Source: Stramonita haemastoma (Eukaryota; Mollusca; Gastropoda; Neogastropoda; Muricidae). Taken from it: DNA of 10,000 bases. Positions within the stretch are counted from its first letter, which is position 1. The number at the start of each line of letters is the position of its first letter. The stretch is from positions 23,814,348 through 23,824,347 of the forward strand of contig CM060326.1 of assembly GCA_030674155.1 (NCBI GenBank), written 5' to 3'. Both the position numbers and the translations under genes were made by a program. Below the pieces are notes generated by a model. The model did not search any database, was not told where the DNA came from, and worked only from the letters and a program-made list of their open reading frames with translations. Below, in pieces: positions 1 to 7,767 of this stretch.

Positions 1-1225
1 AAAAATCCACCGCTATTTTAACACCTGTTCCAAAATGGGAACTTCAGAAAGCACACTTTGATATCAACCATCTCTCATTAAAAAAAGAAGAAAATGCGAT
101 TATTCTTTGCTCTTACACAAATGCACACTTAGAAGATACATACCCTTCTCATCTTAAGATATTTACTGATGGGTCCCTTCTTGAAAATAAGGAAGCGGGG
201 CAGCATTTATCATTCCAGCTCTGAAAGTTGAAAAGTCCTATCATATTGGCAAAAATCATTCCGTCTTTACTGCTGAACTTACCGCTATTTTGATGGCTTT
301 GTACTTTCTGCTTGATTTTCCAAATACTGTTTTGCAGATTTTGTTTTGCGTTGATTCTAAATCTGCATTACAGTGTCTTAATAACTCTACATCGATGGTT
401 AGGCAGAATCTCATTACTGAAATTAATTTTTTGATACATTTTCTCATTCTGAGGGGTTCGAATATCACTTTCTGCTGGGTTCCATCTCACTGTGGTCTTT
501 ATTTCAATGAAAAGGTTGACAAAGCAGCCAAAAAGGCAGCAAAACATTCTAGCTGTTCAAATGTTTTAGACATTCCTCTTTCTCTTCATGAGGGTTATGC
601 TTTGCTTCAAAGTGTTTGCTGGAAACATGTAAAAAAGAAACATGAAGAGGCTGGCTATTCCCAGCATACTTGTTCAGTTCTTGATATTGAGAACATCCTT
701 TGTACTCAGTACGGCTTTCAAAAATCCAGTACTAGAAATATTGTTTCTCTAATCCACAGATTGAAATTAAACGCATTTCGAGCAAAATTTGCCAAAAATG
801 TAAAATGTATATGCAGTGAAAAACTTTCCAATGTTCATGTTTTGTATCATTGTCAAGGTTTAAAAAAGTTCCTACCACCATTTCAAGATAAGTCACTGCA
901 AGAAGTGTTAATCAATCCAAAGTTACTGTGTGAGATAGCATTGTCTCTGATGCGATCCCCAGTATTCTCTTTTTTTATAAAGTACTACTGTGAAGATTGT
1001 GAAATTATAACACCCTACTGTGGCAATGTACTTTTTGCTTTATTTATGGCAGCCTTTACATGTAGTTTGCAATTGTTCATCTTACAGTTTCAGATTTTAA
1101 AGTTCTCTATTGTTCGATTGTTTTTGTTATTATTTGCATTTCTTATGCCATCTTTTGCAACATTCTTGTTATATATTTTTGTAATCAGTCTTCTTATGTA
1201 CACAATCACCAACGCACTTTTTTAA
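1..1225 (+). mobile_element. 3' part of a non-LTR (LINE-type) retrotransposon carrying an RNase H domain
   Basis: The segment encodes the C-terminal end of a retrotransposon polyprotein, read left to right and cut by the window edge. The reverse transcriptase should lie upstream, outside the window. An RNase H domain followed by a cysteine/histidine motif with no integrase is the arrangement known for I/Jockey-group LINEs, and no LTR or integrase motif is seen. The 3' boundary is uncertain. The reading frame closes at 1225, a short AT-rich stretch follows, and then a 20-base C run begins at 1246. No poly-A tail or target-site duplication was recognised. Clade assignment is inference; a protein search would settle it. 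Confidence 0.85.
3..1225 (+). pseudogene. Retrotransposon ORF2 C-terminus: RNase H domain plus CCHC motif, frameshifted
   Basis: The protein removes RNA from RNA:DNA hybrids during target-primed reverse transcription (family knowledge). Translation is open from base 3 to about 219 in one frame. It begins with a PVPKWEL-type linker and reaches IFTDGS, the first RNase H aspartate (codon 168-170). The frame then shifts by one missing base in a G run near 197-200. It continues in a second frame with TAEL (Glu codon 275-277), VDSKSAL (Asp 353-355), WVPSHCG (His 488-490) and EKVDKAAKKA (Asp 518-520). All four DEDD carboxylates are therefore still present. A C-x-C-x7-H-x4-C motif follows (cysteines at 806 and 812, His 836, Cys 851), typical of the region after RNase H in such elements. 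The last ~70 residues are very hydrophobic and may be translated 3' UTR. No start codon is chosen because the 5' end is outside the window. The single frameshift could be decay or a sequencing indel. Confidence 0.85.
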
Positions 1226-1245
1226 AAACCCTTATCTCTTTATTG

Positions 1246-1265
1246 CCCCCCCCCCCCCCCCCCCC
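1246..1265. repeat. Poly-C homopolymer, 20 bases
   Basis: An uninterrupted run of 20 C starts 20 bases after the retrotransposon frame ends. On the minus strand it is a G run able to form quadruplexes. Its exact length is doubtful because homopolymers are error-prone. Its position next to the element's end may mark the element's 3' boundary, but I see no duplication to confirm this. Confidence 0.95.
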
Positions 1266-1312
1266 AACCTCATCCCTCGTCTAATATCACTTTAAGTGTA
1301 CAGACGTAAAAT

Positions 1313-1314
<2 letters not shown>

Positions 1315-1409
<95 letters not shown>

Positions 1410-1457
1410 CACCACACACAGGAACACACACACACGACACACACACCACGCACACAC

Positions 1458-1542
<85 letters not shown>
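1315..1542. repeat. (AC)n microsatellite, interrupted
   Basis: About 228 bp is almost entirely AC dinucleotides. Clustered imperfections lie around 1371 and 1407-1460, including ACC steps, AGGC and CATACATAC variants, between two purer halves. The frames through it give poly-His/Thr or poly-Cys/Val and are not genes. Confidence 0.98.
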
Positions 1543-1543
<1 letters not shown>

Positions 1544-1878
1544 TGGTATACTTACGATCAGCCCTCTCAGGTCCCAACAGGCTATAGCCTCATTAATATT
1601 AATCAGAATGGTAATAATGGAGGGACAATATAATGCACACATCTTACCAAGTTTATCAGGAATGTCACAGTCAGCTGGTGGTAATGATTGATAGGAATCA
1701 CCACAGAAAGGCCTAGTCTAAAGAATGAAGTGTTAAGATTATCAGAGTCAGGCTTAGCTCATGAGTGGCCCTAACTATAATACTTCTATGGCTTTGAATG
1801 AATAGAGTTTGCAATTAATCAAACAAGAATGAGTATCTCAAATTGTTAGAGATTCGTATCGAGGTGGACGATTTGGTA
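1543..1878. other. Unique, non-coding stretch between microsatellites
   Basis: About 335 bp of ordinary complexity, AT-leaning. Stops occur in all frames within short distances. I see no recognisable gene, RNA or transposon end here. Confidence 0.7.
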
Positions 1879-1980
1879 AGAGAGAGAGGGAGGGGGGGAA
1901 AGGGGGGTAGACAGAGAGAGAAAGAGACAGACAGACAGACAGACAGACAGAGACAGAGAGAGAGGAGGGAGGAGGACAGA
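1879..1980. repeat. Purine-rich GA/GACA composite tract
   Basis: GA and G-rich steps lead into a short (ACAG)n block at about 1925-1950, then GAG/GGA variants. This is an almost pure purine plus-strand tract, apart from the ACAG cytosines. It directly precedes the TTCAGTG heptamer repeats and the large CT tract. Confidence 0.9.
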
Positions 1981-1981
1981 G

Positions 1982-2003
1982 TTTCAGTGTTCAGTGTTCA
2001 GTG
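1982..2003 (+). repeat. TTCAGTG heptamer x3; left arm of a 19-bp inverted repeat
   Basis: Three head-to-tail TTCAGTG copies occupy 1983-2003. Bases 1982-2000 (19 bp) are the perfect reverse complement of 2708-2726. The match resumes imperfectly inward as GTTCTCT. The heptamers are not a derivative of the surrounding di- and tetranucleotide repeats, which makes the pairing notable. Confidence 0.9.
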
Positions 2004-2006
2004 TGT

Positions 2007-2338
<332 letters not shown>

Positions 2339-2535
2339 ATTTGTCTTGACTTCTGTTTTCTTCACTCGTCCTCTCTTTTTCTATTTTATGACGTTTGCTG
2401 CTGTGTGCTGCTACCGAACAAAGTGTCTATCAATTTTCTTTTTCTATGCTGCTGAAGTCACATGGACACACAGGTATCAACATAAATCTTCTAACAACAG
2501 TCCGGTCGTTGAAAAGCCAGTGTGCACATCTGTAG

Positions 2536-2537
<2 letters not shown>
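2339..2537. other. Unique spacer inside the inverted-repeat-bounded block
   Basis: About 200 bp of normal-complexity sequence lies between the (CT)n and (TG)n tracts. It is the only non-simple sequence between the two 19-bp inverted-repeat arms. No ORF or RNA was recognised. Confidence 0.6.
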
Positions 2538-2600
<63 letters not shown>

Positions 2601-2632
2601 TTGTGTGTGTGTGTGTTTATGTGTGTGTGTGA
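2538..2632. repeat. (TG)n microsatellite
   Basis: About 60 bp is pure TG, followed by TG broken by CGTTTG and TTTATG variants near 2598 and 2617. It runs straight into a GATA/GACA tract. Confidence 0.97.
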
Positions 2633-2702
2633 GAGATAGATAGAGACAGAGATAGAGACAGAAAGAAGAAACAGAGACAGACAAACAGACAGATAGACAG
2701 AG
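2631..2702. repeat. GATA/GACA tetranucleotide tract
   Basis: Imperfect GATA, GACA and GAAA units run on the plus strand. Together with the left-hand GACA tract (1925-1950) it lies adjacent to one of the inverted-repeat arms. Confidence 0.9.
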
Positions 2703-2704
2703 AA

Positions 2705-2726
2705 CATTGAACACTGAACACTGAAA
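2705..2726 (-). repeat. CACTGAA heptamers; right arm of the 19-bp inverted repeat
   Basis: Bases 2708-2726 are the exact reverse complement of 1982-2000, with the same heptamer phase. The two arms enclose about 707 bp, nearly all simple repeat. No flanking duplication of the kind left by transposition was recognised next to either arm. Confidence 0.9.
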
Positions 2727-2815
2727 TTGTTTTAGTATACATCGCCCCTACCAGGCTACAATACACTTCGAGGTGCAAAAAAGGAAATATGCAAAAAAAA
2801 TTAAATACAACGTTT

Positions 2816-2903
<88 letters not shown>

Positions 2904-2909
2904 GGGGGG
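2816..2909. repeat. (GA)n tract ending in a nine-base G run
   Basis: About 80 bp of GA carries GG phase breaks at 2834 and 2865, then AAGA and G9 at 2901-2909. It lies on the opposite strand sense to the (CT)n tract at 2007-2338. Confidence 0.97.
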
Positions 2910-3309
2910 AATCTTAACTTATGGCCTCTCCCATTTCCTCTGAGGAAAATTCTCTCAAACCATGACTGATAGTTGACGTAGTAGTTTCTAATTACAAATA
3001 ACGTACACGTACATATTGCTCCAGTAAAGGAACAAATACGCCAGATACCCCCCTCACCTTGAAAAAAAGCAACCCAAAAACCTACAAAATAAGTTACCAG
3101 GCAAACAAAGAAGCCAAAACATATCCACAAAACAACAACTATGAAACCTGTCCCTGTAGTTCTTTATCTTCTGAACAGTCCTCCCTAGATTGTATTTCGT
3201 TATCTCTGGTTGAGCCTCTCAGCGGACAAAATCGATTCCAATTAAAGCTCGCCTGACATACTTTGCTTGAAACTGCCTACTACAGTGTTTCGAATCATCA
3301 AATTACAAG

Positions 3310-3376
3310 CCAATCAGAAGTAATAGCTTCTGTTATATGAAATATAAAATCAGGCGGCCTTACTTCCTGCATCAGT
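3310..3376 (+). promoter_or_regulatory. Candidate Pol II core promoter (CCAAT, TATA, initiator)
   Basis: CCAAT lies at 3310-3314, TATAAAA at 3343-3349, and TCAGT at 3372-3376. The initiator A at 3374 is 31 bases after the first T of the TATA motif, the spacing expected for TATA-driven metazoan promoters. In AT-rich DNA such combinations also occur by chance. The downstream ATGs at 3380 and 3413 open only very short frames before the one at 3433. Nothing else supports transcription. Confidence 0.2.
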
Positions 3377-3432
3377 AGTATGATTATTTCCTTTCTGTTT
3401 TCTATCATAAAATGAAAACAAAAACTTAGAGA

Positions 3433-3717
3433 ATGAAAGAGCTAATCTTCCCACAATGTCTGCGTCCCTATATCTTAAAAAGACTTATCGTTCTGTTTGA
3501 AAAGGTTACATTAATTTTACCAATGAAAACGGAAATTAAAAAATGGGAAACAACAACGACAATGAATAACAAAAATCAAAAAAATATCACTGCAACTTAT
3601 TTTGAAAGGTCACTCTCTGAGGATGTCAAATTACTGCAAAAGAAACGTGTTCATATTTCTGCAGGGGGAGAACAAAGAGGCTTTCTCGGAAGCCTTGAAG
3701 AAAAAAAGTATTGGTAA
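3433..3717 (+). CDS. Weak hypothetical small ORF, 94 codons
   Basis: An ATG-initiated frame of 94 codons lies about 60 bases downstream of the promoter-like motifs. The product would be Lys-rich and soluble, with no signal peptide, membrane segment or known motif. A central Thr/Asn/Lys-rich stretch matches the local A-rich composition. Frames of this length are expected by chance in 10 kb of AT-rich sequence, and upstream ATGs would hinder its translation. I regard it as more likely spurious than real. It could alternatively be part of a spliced exon. Confidence 0.12.
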   Translation: MKELIFPQCLRPYILKRLIVLFEKVTLILPMKTEIKKWETTTTMNNKNQKNITATYFERSLSEDVKLLQKKRVHISAGGEQRGFLGSLEEKKYW

Positions 3718-3789
3718 TAATTAGTTTTTTAAAAAAAGAAAAAAAATGAAAGAAAACTGAGTGGGCTTTGATGCAGGTATATACACAGA

Positions 3790-3835
3790 CTCTCTCTGTC
3801 TCTGTCTCTCTGTCTCCTGTCTCTGTCTGTCTGTC

Positions 3836-3894
<59 letters not shown>

Positions 3895-3904
3895 TCTTCT
3901 GTCT

Positions 3905-3978
<74 letters not shown>

Positions 3979-4003
3979 TCTTCTCTCTCTCTCTCTCTCC
4001 CTG

Positions 4004-4059
<56 letters not shown>

Positions 4060-4080
4060 TGTGTGTGTGCGTGCGTGTGA
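3790..4080. repeat. Composite microsatellite: CTGT, then CT, then TG
   Basis: (CTGT)n with CT variants runs at about 3790-3898, (CT)n at 3899-4001, and (TG)n at 4005-4080 ending in GTGCGTGCG. A GTGGTG phase break sits near 4052. The order of motifs repeats elsewhere in the window. The encoded Ser/Leu/Val/Cys frames are artefacts. Confidence 0.97.
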
Positions 4081-4084
4081 GAAG

Positions 4085-4110
4085 GACCGATGAGAGTTTG
4101 ACCGATGAGA
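4085..4110 (+). repeat. Short direct repeat GACCGATGAGA x2
   Basis: An 11-base word occurs at 4085-4095 and again at 4100-4110 with a 15-base period. It lies immediately after the composite microsatellite and has no sequence relation to it. Confidence 0.85.
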
Positions 4111-4655
4111 TTCTGGATGTTATATTCACATATAACCCGTTGTCTGATGGAAAAGATTAAGAACGGACACACTATGCTTGTTGTCCTTGCCAAATATACC
4201 TTAAACATGTATTTAAGTTAGGTCAGTAACGTTGGCCTAAACTTCCGCGTTCATATTTGACATGATCTACTTACTTTGCTTTATCGGAACATTATGATTT
4301 GTTTCCCATTTCAGTTGATAGTCCATTCTTTTTAAAGCAATCATCAATTAAAACAAACGAAAACAATCCACAAATAAGTCCACAAAACAACCACTTTGCA
4401 AGCATATACACGAACTTAAGAAGAAAAATGGAGGCAAGTCCAGTAACAAAAATCTGTTCATTTCATTACATAACATTGTTTCTTGTGAAAGTGTCGTTGT
4501 AGTTAGTGCAAACAAGTCCTTGTTTTCTTCTTCGTTTTCAGTGTAATCATAAAACAAAGACAACGGCGTAGGCAGAGATGTTAGGGAAAGATTGTGTTGC
4601 TTTCTATGTGAAGGAACACGGAACGAAATGTTACAGACATTTAAAAGGATAAGTT
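4111..4655. other. Unique AT-rich spacer, about 545 bp
   Basis: Frames of about 70 codons exist on both strands (4299-4502 plus, 4348-4563 minus), but neither begins with ATG and neither shows a domain. I see no RNA gene or transposon end. Confidence 0.6.
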
Positions 4656-4786
4656 GCTCTCTGTCTGTCTGTCTGTCTGTCTGTGTCTCCCTGTCTCTCT
4701 GTCTCTGTCTCTCTCTCTCTTAGACACACACATGCTCTATCTCTCTCCTCTCTCTCTCTCTCTCTCATCTCTCGTCTCTCTCTACT

Positions 4787-4823
<37 letters not shown>

Positions 4824-4880
4824 CATCAGACACACACACACTCTTCTCAGACACACAATCTACACCACACACACACACAA
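4656..4880. repeat. Composite microsatellite: CTGT, CT, CA
   Basis: (CTGT)n runs at about 4659-4684, then CT-rich sequence to about 4822 with a CA insertion near 4724-4732, then CA blocks to 4880. This is the same left-to-right logic as at 3790-4080, with CA instead of TG at the end. Confidence 0.95.
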
Positions 4881-4884
4881 CACA

Positions 4885-4979
4885 CTATATATATATATAT
4901 TATATATATATACTATATAGTTATATATATATATTAATATATATATAATATATTATATATATATATTATTATATATATA
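4885..4979. repeat. (TA)n tract with phase breaks
   Basis: About 95 bp of TA dinucleotides is broken by ATTA, ACTATAG and AATAT steps. It directly abuts the CA block. It is strongly self-complementary, so it can form cruciforms and is prone to assembly error. Confidence 0.97.
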
Positions 4980-5620
4980 CCTCAGTGTAAAGGCAGGTCA
5001 TCCAGCAGAAGGTAGGTAGCCAGATGTGAAATTGCTATGGTCTTGGACCAGTCAGACAGAGCGGCCATTCACATTACAACAAAACACACAAGGATTACAA
5101 CTCCCACGCACTTTCTGGTAAATGTGATGGGTTTTAAAAGATAGACCGGACGTTGATGGTTATGTGGCTATGGGTGATAGCTTATGGGTTTTTTCTGTTT
5201 GTTTGTTTGTTTACTTTTTTTGGAGGAGTGGGGTGGGGGTGGGGAGAGGTTGAGGAGCTGAATACACTCTTTGATAATTATGTAAGGGTTGATTTTACTT
5301 GCTGCCTTTAAGATTAAACCACGTTCTTTTTTATGTTAGCTCTGTGATATTAGAGAATGTATATGTACATGTTTCTGTTTATGTGTACTGGCACGCTGCT
5401 TAAACATGCACACAGTCATGTTAACTCTAAACCATTATTACCATGCACAATAATTATATGCTCTTCATTAGCCAATGAGCATGTTACAGACATAGTATGA
5501 TTAATACTGATTTTAAGTTTGAATAACACATTGACATTTCTATTGAGAAATGAACAAGTTTCTTGAAAGGGTTTAAGTCCTATAGGTTAACATACTTCAT
5601 TTTTCGATTTTTTTAAGAAC

Positions 5621-5621
<1 letters not shown>
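4980..5621. other. Unique region, about 640 bp
   Basis: Normal-complexity sequence with a short (GTTT)n at about 5199-5212 and a G-rich stretch at 5221-5252. A word resembling the ZNF143/Staf site lies at 5094-5106. A small bulged inverted repeat around 5458-5482 pairs ATGCTC with GAGCAT. No supported coding region. Confidence 0.6.
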
Positions 5622-5651
<30 letters not shown>

Positions 5652-5696
5652 AAGAAGAAGAAGAAGAAGAAGAAGAAGAGAGAAGAAGAAGAAGAA
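5622..5696. repeat. (AAG)n trinucleotide repeat
   Basis: About 25 AAG units with one break (GAGAG) near 5679-5682. It is a pure purine plus strand. No ATG-initiated host ORF uses it. Confidence 0.97.
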
Positions 5697-5792
5697 AAAC
5701 GAACCTCCATTCTTTACGTGATGGTACTGCTTGGTAAATCGAGCTGTTTCAGTACAGTTTAACACTAATGAAAGAGGGTACAAGGTGATGAG

Positions 5793-5956
5793 ATAGACAG
5801 ACAGAGATAGACAGAATAAGACGGACAGAGAGAGACAGACAGAGACAGAGACAAAGACTTAGATAGGCGCGCGCGCGTGTGTGTTGTTATGTGTGTGTCT
5901 GTGTCTGTGTCTGTGTGTCTGTGTCTGTGTGTCTGTGTGTGTAAGTGTGCGCGTTG
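5793..5956. repeat. Composite GACA/GATA, then GC, then GT/CTGT tract
   Basis: GACA/GATA units run to about 5865, then GCGCGCGCGC continuous with GTGTGTGT (5867-5884), then GT interspersed with GTCT units to about 5956. The alternating purine-pyrimidine core at 5867-5884 is a strong candidate for Z-DNA (known preference of CG/TG alternation). Confidence 0.93.
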
Positions 5957-6423
5957 TTACAAAAACACAAAAACTGCGACTAAATGAGTTTCTGTTCCAT
6001 ATAGATCGTGATATTGCAACACATACCTGACCACGTCAATAACATAACTCTACACCCCCAACCTACCACCGCCAATACACCTACAATATTGCTATCATAA
6101 TACAACAGAGCACACCACTGTAATGACTGGCAGAATCATAACAATTCTCTCTGGCTGGCTGGCTGGAAGTCACCCGGCTCTTTGAATTATTTCACGGCCT
6201 CCAGTCTGCCCGAGAGCGCAGCTATTAAGGTGAAAACATAACTCACATTGGCTTCACCAGACCGGCAACTCTCCTCCATTAATAATGGCAATGTTTTCAG
6301 ACCTTTGCCACTGCTGTGATGGGCACAGCAGAGAAATTAGTTGGGGGCACAAAAGAAAACGGATGCGAACTATGGAACAAAAAAAAGAAAAATGGCTGCG
6401 CACACATTGTATGTGTTATTGTT
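5957..6423. other. Higher-complexity unique block, about 470 bp
   Basis: This block has a more balanced base composition than most of the window. It includes a (GGCT)3-4 run at about 6152-6166, an ATTGG box in CTCACATTGGC near 6247, a near-palindromic CCATTAATAATGG near 6278-6290, and the hairpin at 6311-6331. No long ORF. It could be a regulatory element, but nothing proves that. Confidence 0.45.
6311..6331. repeat. Perfect hairpin, 8-bp stem and 5-base loop
   Basis: CTGCTGTG (6311-6318) and CACAGCAG (6324-6331) are exact reverse complements around the loop ATGGG. No U run follows and no promoter was recognised, so it is described only as an inverted repeat. Confidence 0.9.
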
Positions 6424-6478
6424 GTTATCATCATTATCATCATATTTAGTAGTAGTAGTAGTAGTAGTGTGTAGTAGT

Positions 6479-6528
<50 letters not shown>

Positions 6529-6602
6529 TCAGCAGCAGCAGCAACAGCAGCAGTAGTAGTAGTAGTATCATTATCATTATCATTATCATTATTTTAATCA
6601 TC

Positions 6603-6678
<76 letters not shown>

Positions 6679-6741
6679 TCATTGTCATTATCGTTATCAT
6701 CATCGGTAGTAGTAGTAGTGTATAGTAGTAGTAGTAGTATT

Positions 6742-6777
<36 letters not shown>

Positions 6778-6783
6778 TAGTAT
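6424..6783. repeat. Higher-order triplet array: (TAG)n with CAG and ATC modules
   Basis: Blocks of TAG alternate with ATC/ATTATC blocks (about 6424-6446, 6566-6604, 6677-6705) and a CAG/CAA block at about 6531-6552. The junction word TATCATT occurs at 6566 and 6677, a 111-bp step, with similar TAG runs on each side. This suggests duplication of a larger unit, not only slippage of one triplet. The minus-strand poly-Leu frame is an artefact. Weak ATT/ATC-rich sequence continues to about 6895. Confidence 0.95.
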
Positions 6784-6976
6784 GAATGGATATTTGACTA
6801 ACCATATTATTATATTATGTGTCAAGATATTCTTATTTTATTACTATCTTTTTTGTTATCATTATTAACACCAATATTATTATCTCGATGATAATGAATA
6901 AACAGTCCAGGTTCCCTGTGCATGAAATTTTGTAAATACATGGCCTCCGATTTTCGATGGCGGAGGAGTTTTTGAC

Positions 6977-7027
6977 GCGTGTGTATGATAGTGTGTGTGT
7001 GTGTGTTTGTGTGTGTTGTGTGTGTGT

Positions 7028-7081
<54 letters not shown>

Positions 7082-7174
7082 GTCTGTGTGTGTGTTGTGT
7101 CTGCGTGTGTGGGTCTGTCTGGTCTGCGTGTGCCTGTATGTGTCTGTATGTGTTTATAATTATATGTGTGTGTT
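6977..7174. repeat. (GT)n microsatellite, degenerate at both ends
   Basis: A purer TG core runs at about 7030-7078, flanked by TTG, CTG and GCGTG variants. The poly-Cys/Val frames are not genes. Confidence 0.96.
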
Positions 7175-7436
7175 TTCATGTCCACTTTTTGGATGCATCT
7201 AACATTTTAAGTAAAGCATTTTACAGGGTTTTTTTTTTCTAAAGTGTTCTTTACGTCACCCAGCTTAACATGTTTTCATGTTGTTGTTGTCTTAGAAATA
7301 CGCTGGCACTGTATTCAAGTGTTCACTACATGTATGACCGTTGGTTGTCTAGGTTCAACTGGTATGGCAAAATCATTTAAAGCTTCTGGAAGGCAGAACG
7401 ACTCCACATTTACCCGTTTCCCTATAATTAAAACAA
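7175..7436. other. Unique spacer before the poly-G run
   Basis: About 260 bp of normal complexity. A frame runs through it into poly-Gly at 7437 but has no ATG start and no recognisable domain. Confidence 0.55.

Positions 7437-7469
<33 letters not shown>
7437..7469. repeat. Poly-G homopolymer, 33 bases
   Basis: An uninterrupted run of 33 G is the longest homopolymer in the window. It is expected to form G-quadruplexes on the plus strand. The true length is uncertain given normal sequencing behaviour in such runs. Confidence 0.95.
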
Positions 7470-7470
<1 letters not shown>

Positions 7471-7681
7471 GAAGCCTTAAGTGGGGCTGACAAGGAAAAC
7501 TATGCTTCTGCGTTTAAAAAAAAATAAACCCGAAAAAATCGTTATGCAATTCAATAATCAATCTTTACAAAAACACAGCAGTCATAGAGTCTAACATTAA
7601 TCACAGCAGTCAGGCTGGCAGTCAACCGTAAAGGGCTTTTTGTGGCAGAGAAAAATTACACGCAGTGGTTATCCGAGCTAA

Positions 7682-7682
7682 A

Positions 7683-7713
<31 letters not shown>

Positions 7714-7767
7714 GGGAGAGAGAGAGAGAGGAGAGAGAGAGGAGAGAGAGAAGAGAGAGAGAGAGAA
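7682..7767. repeat. (GA)n tract with GG breaks
   Basis: About 85 bp of GA has GG or GGGG steps at about 7700, 7713, 7730 and 7741 and an AA step near 7750. The minus-strand Ser/Leu frame is an artefact. Confidence 0.96.

Larger units (their letters stand above)
2910..3780. other. Unique AT-rich region, about 870 bp
   Basis: This is the first long stretch of normal complexity after the repeat zone. It contains the promoter-like motif set at 3310-3376 and the weak small ORF at 3433-3717, listed separately. The reading frames between 2910 and 3260 on either strand are short and resemble no family I know. Confidence 0.6.

Noticed and set aside
1287..1691. Open frames of about 75-130 codons on both strands
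   Set aside because: They are translations of the AC repeat (poly-His/Thr and poly-Cys/Val) with no independent coding signal.
2801..3130. Minus-strand 109-codon frame with a hydrophobic start
   Set aside because: Half of it is the (GA)n tract read as Ser/Leu, and the remainder shows no family signature.
3626..4208. Frames of 110-167 codons on both strands
   Set aside because: Composite microsatellite translation only.
4299..4563. About 70-codon frames on both strands
   Set aside because: Neither starts with ATG, they overlap on opposite strands, and no motif is visible.
6424..6783. CRISPR-like array of repeats and spacers
   Set aside because: Units are triplets with no conserved repeat of 23-40 bases, no unique spacers and no cas genes; the context is eukaryotic.
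6446..6805. Minus-strand poly-Leu frame of 119 codons
   Set aside because: It is the CTA reading of the TAG triplet array; the plus strand has TAG stops in phase.
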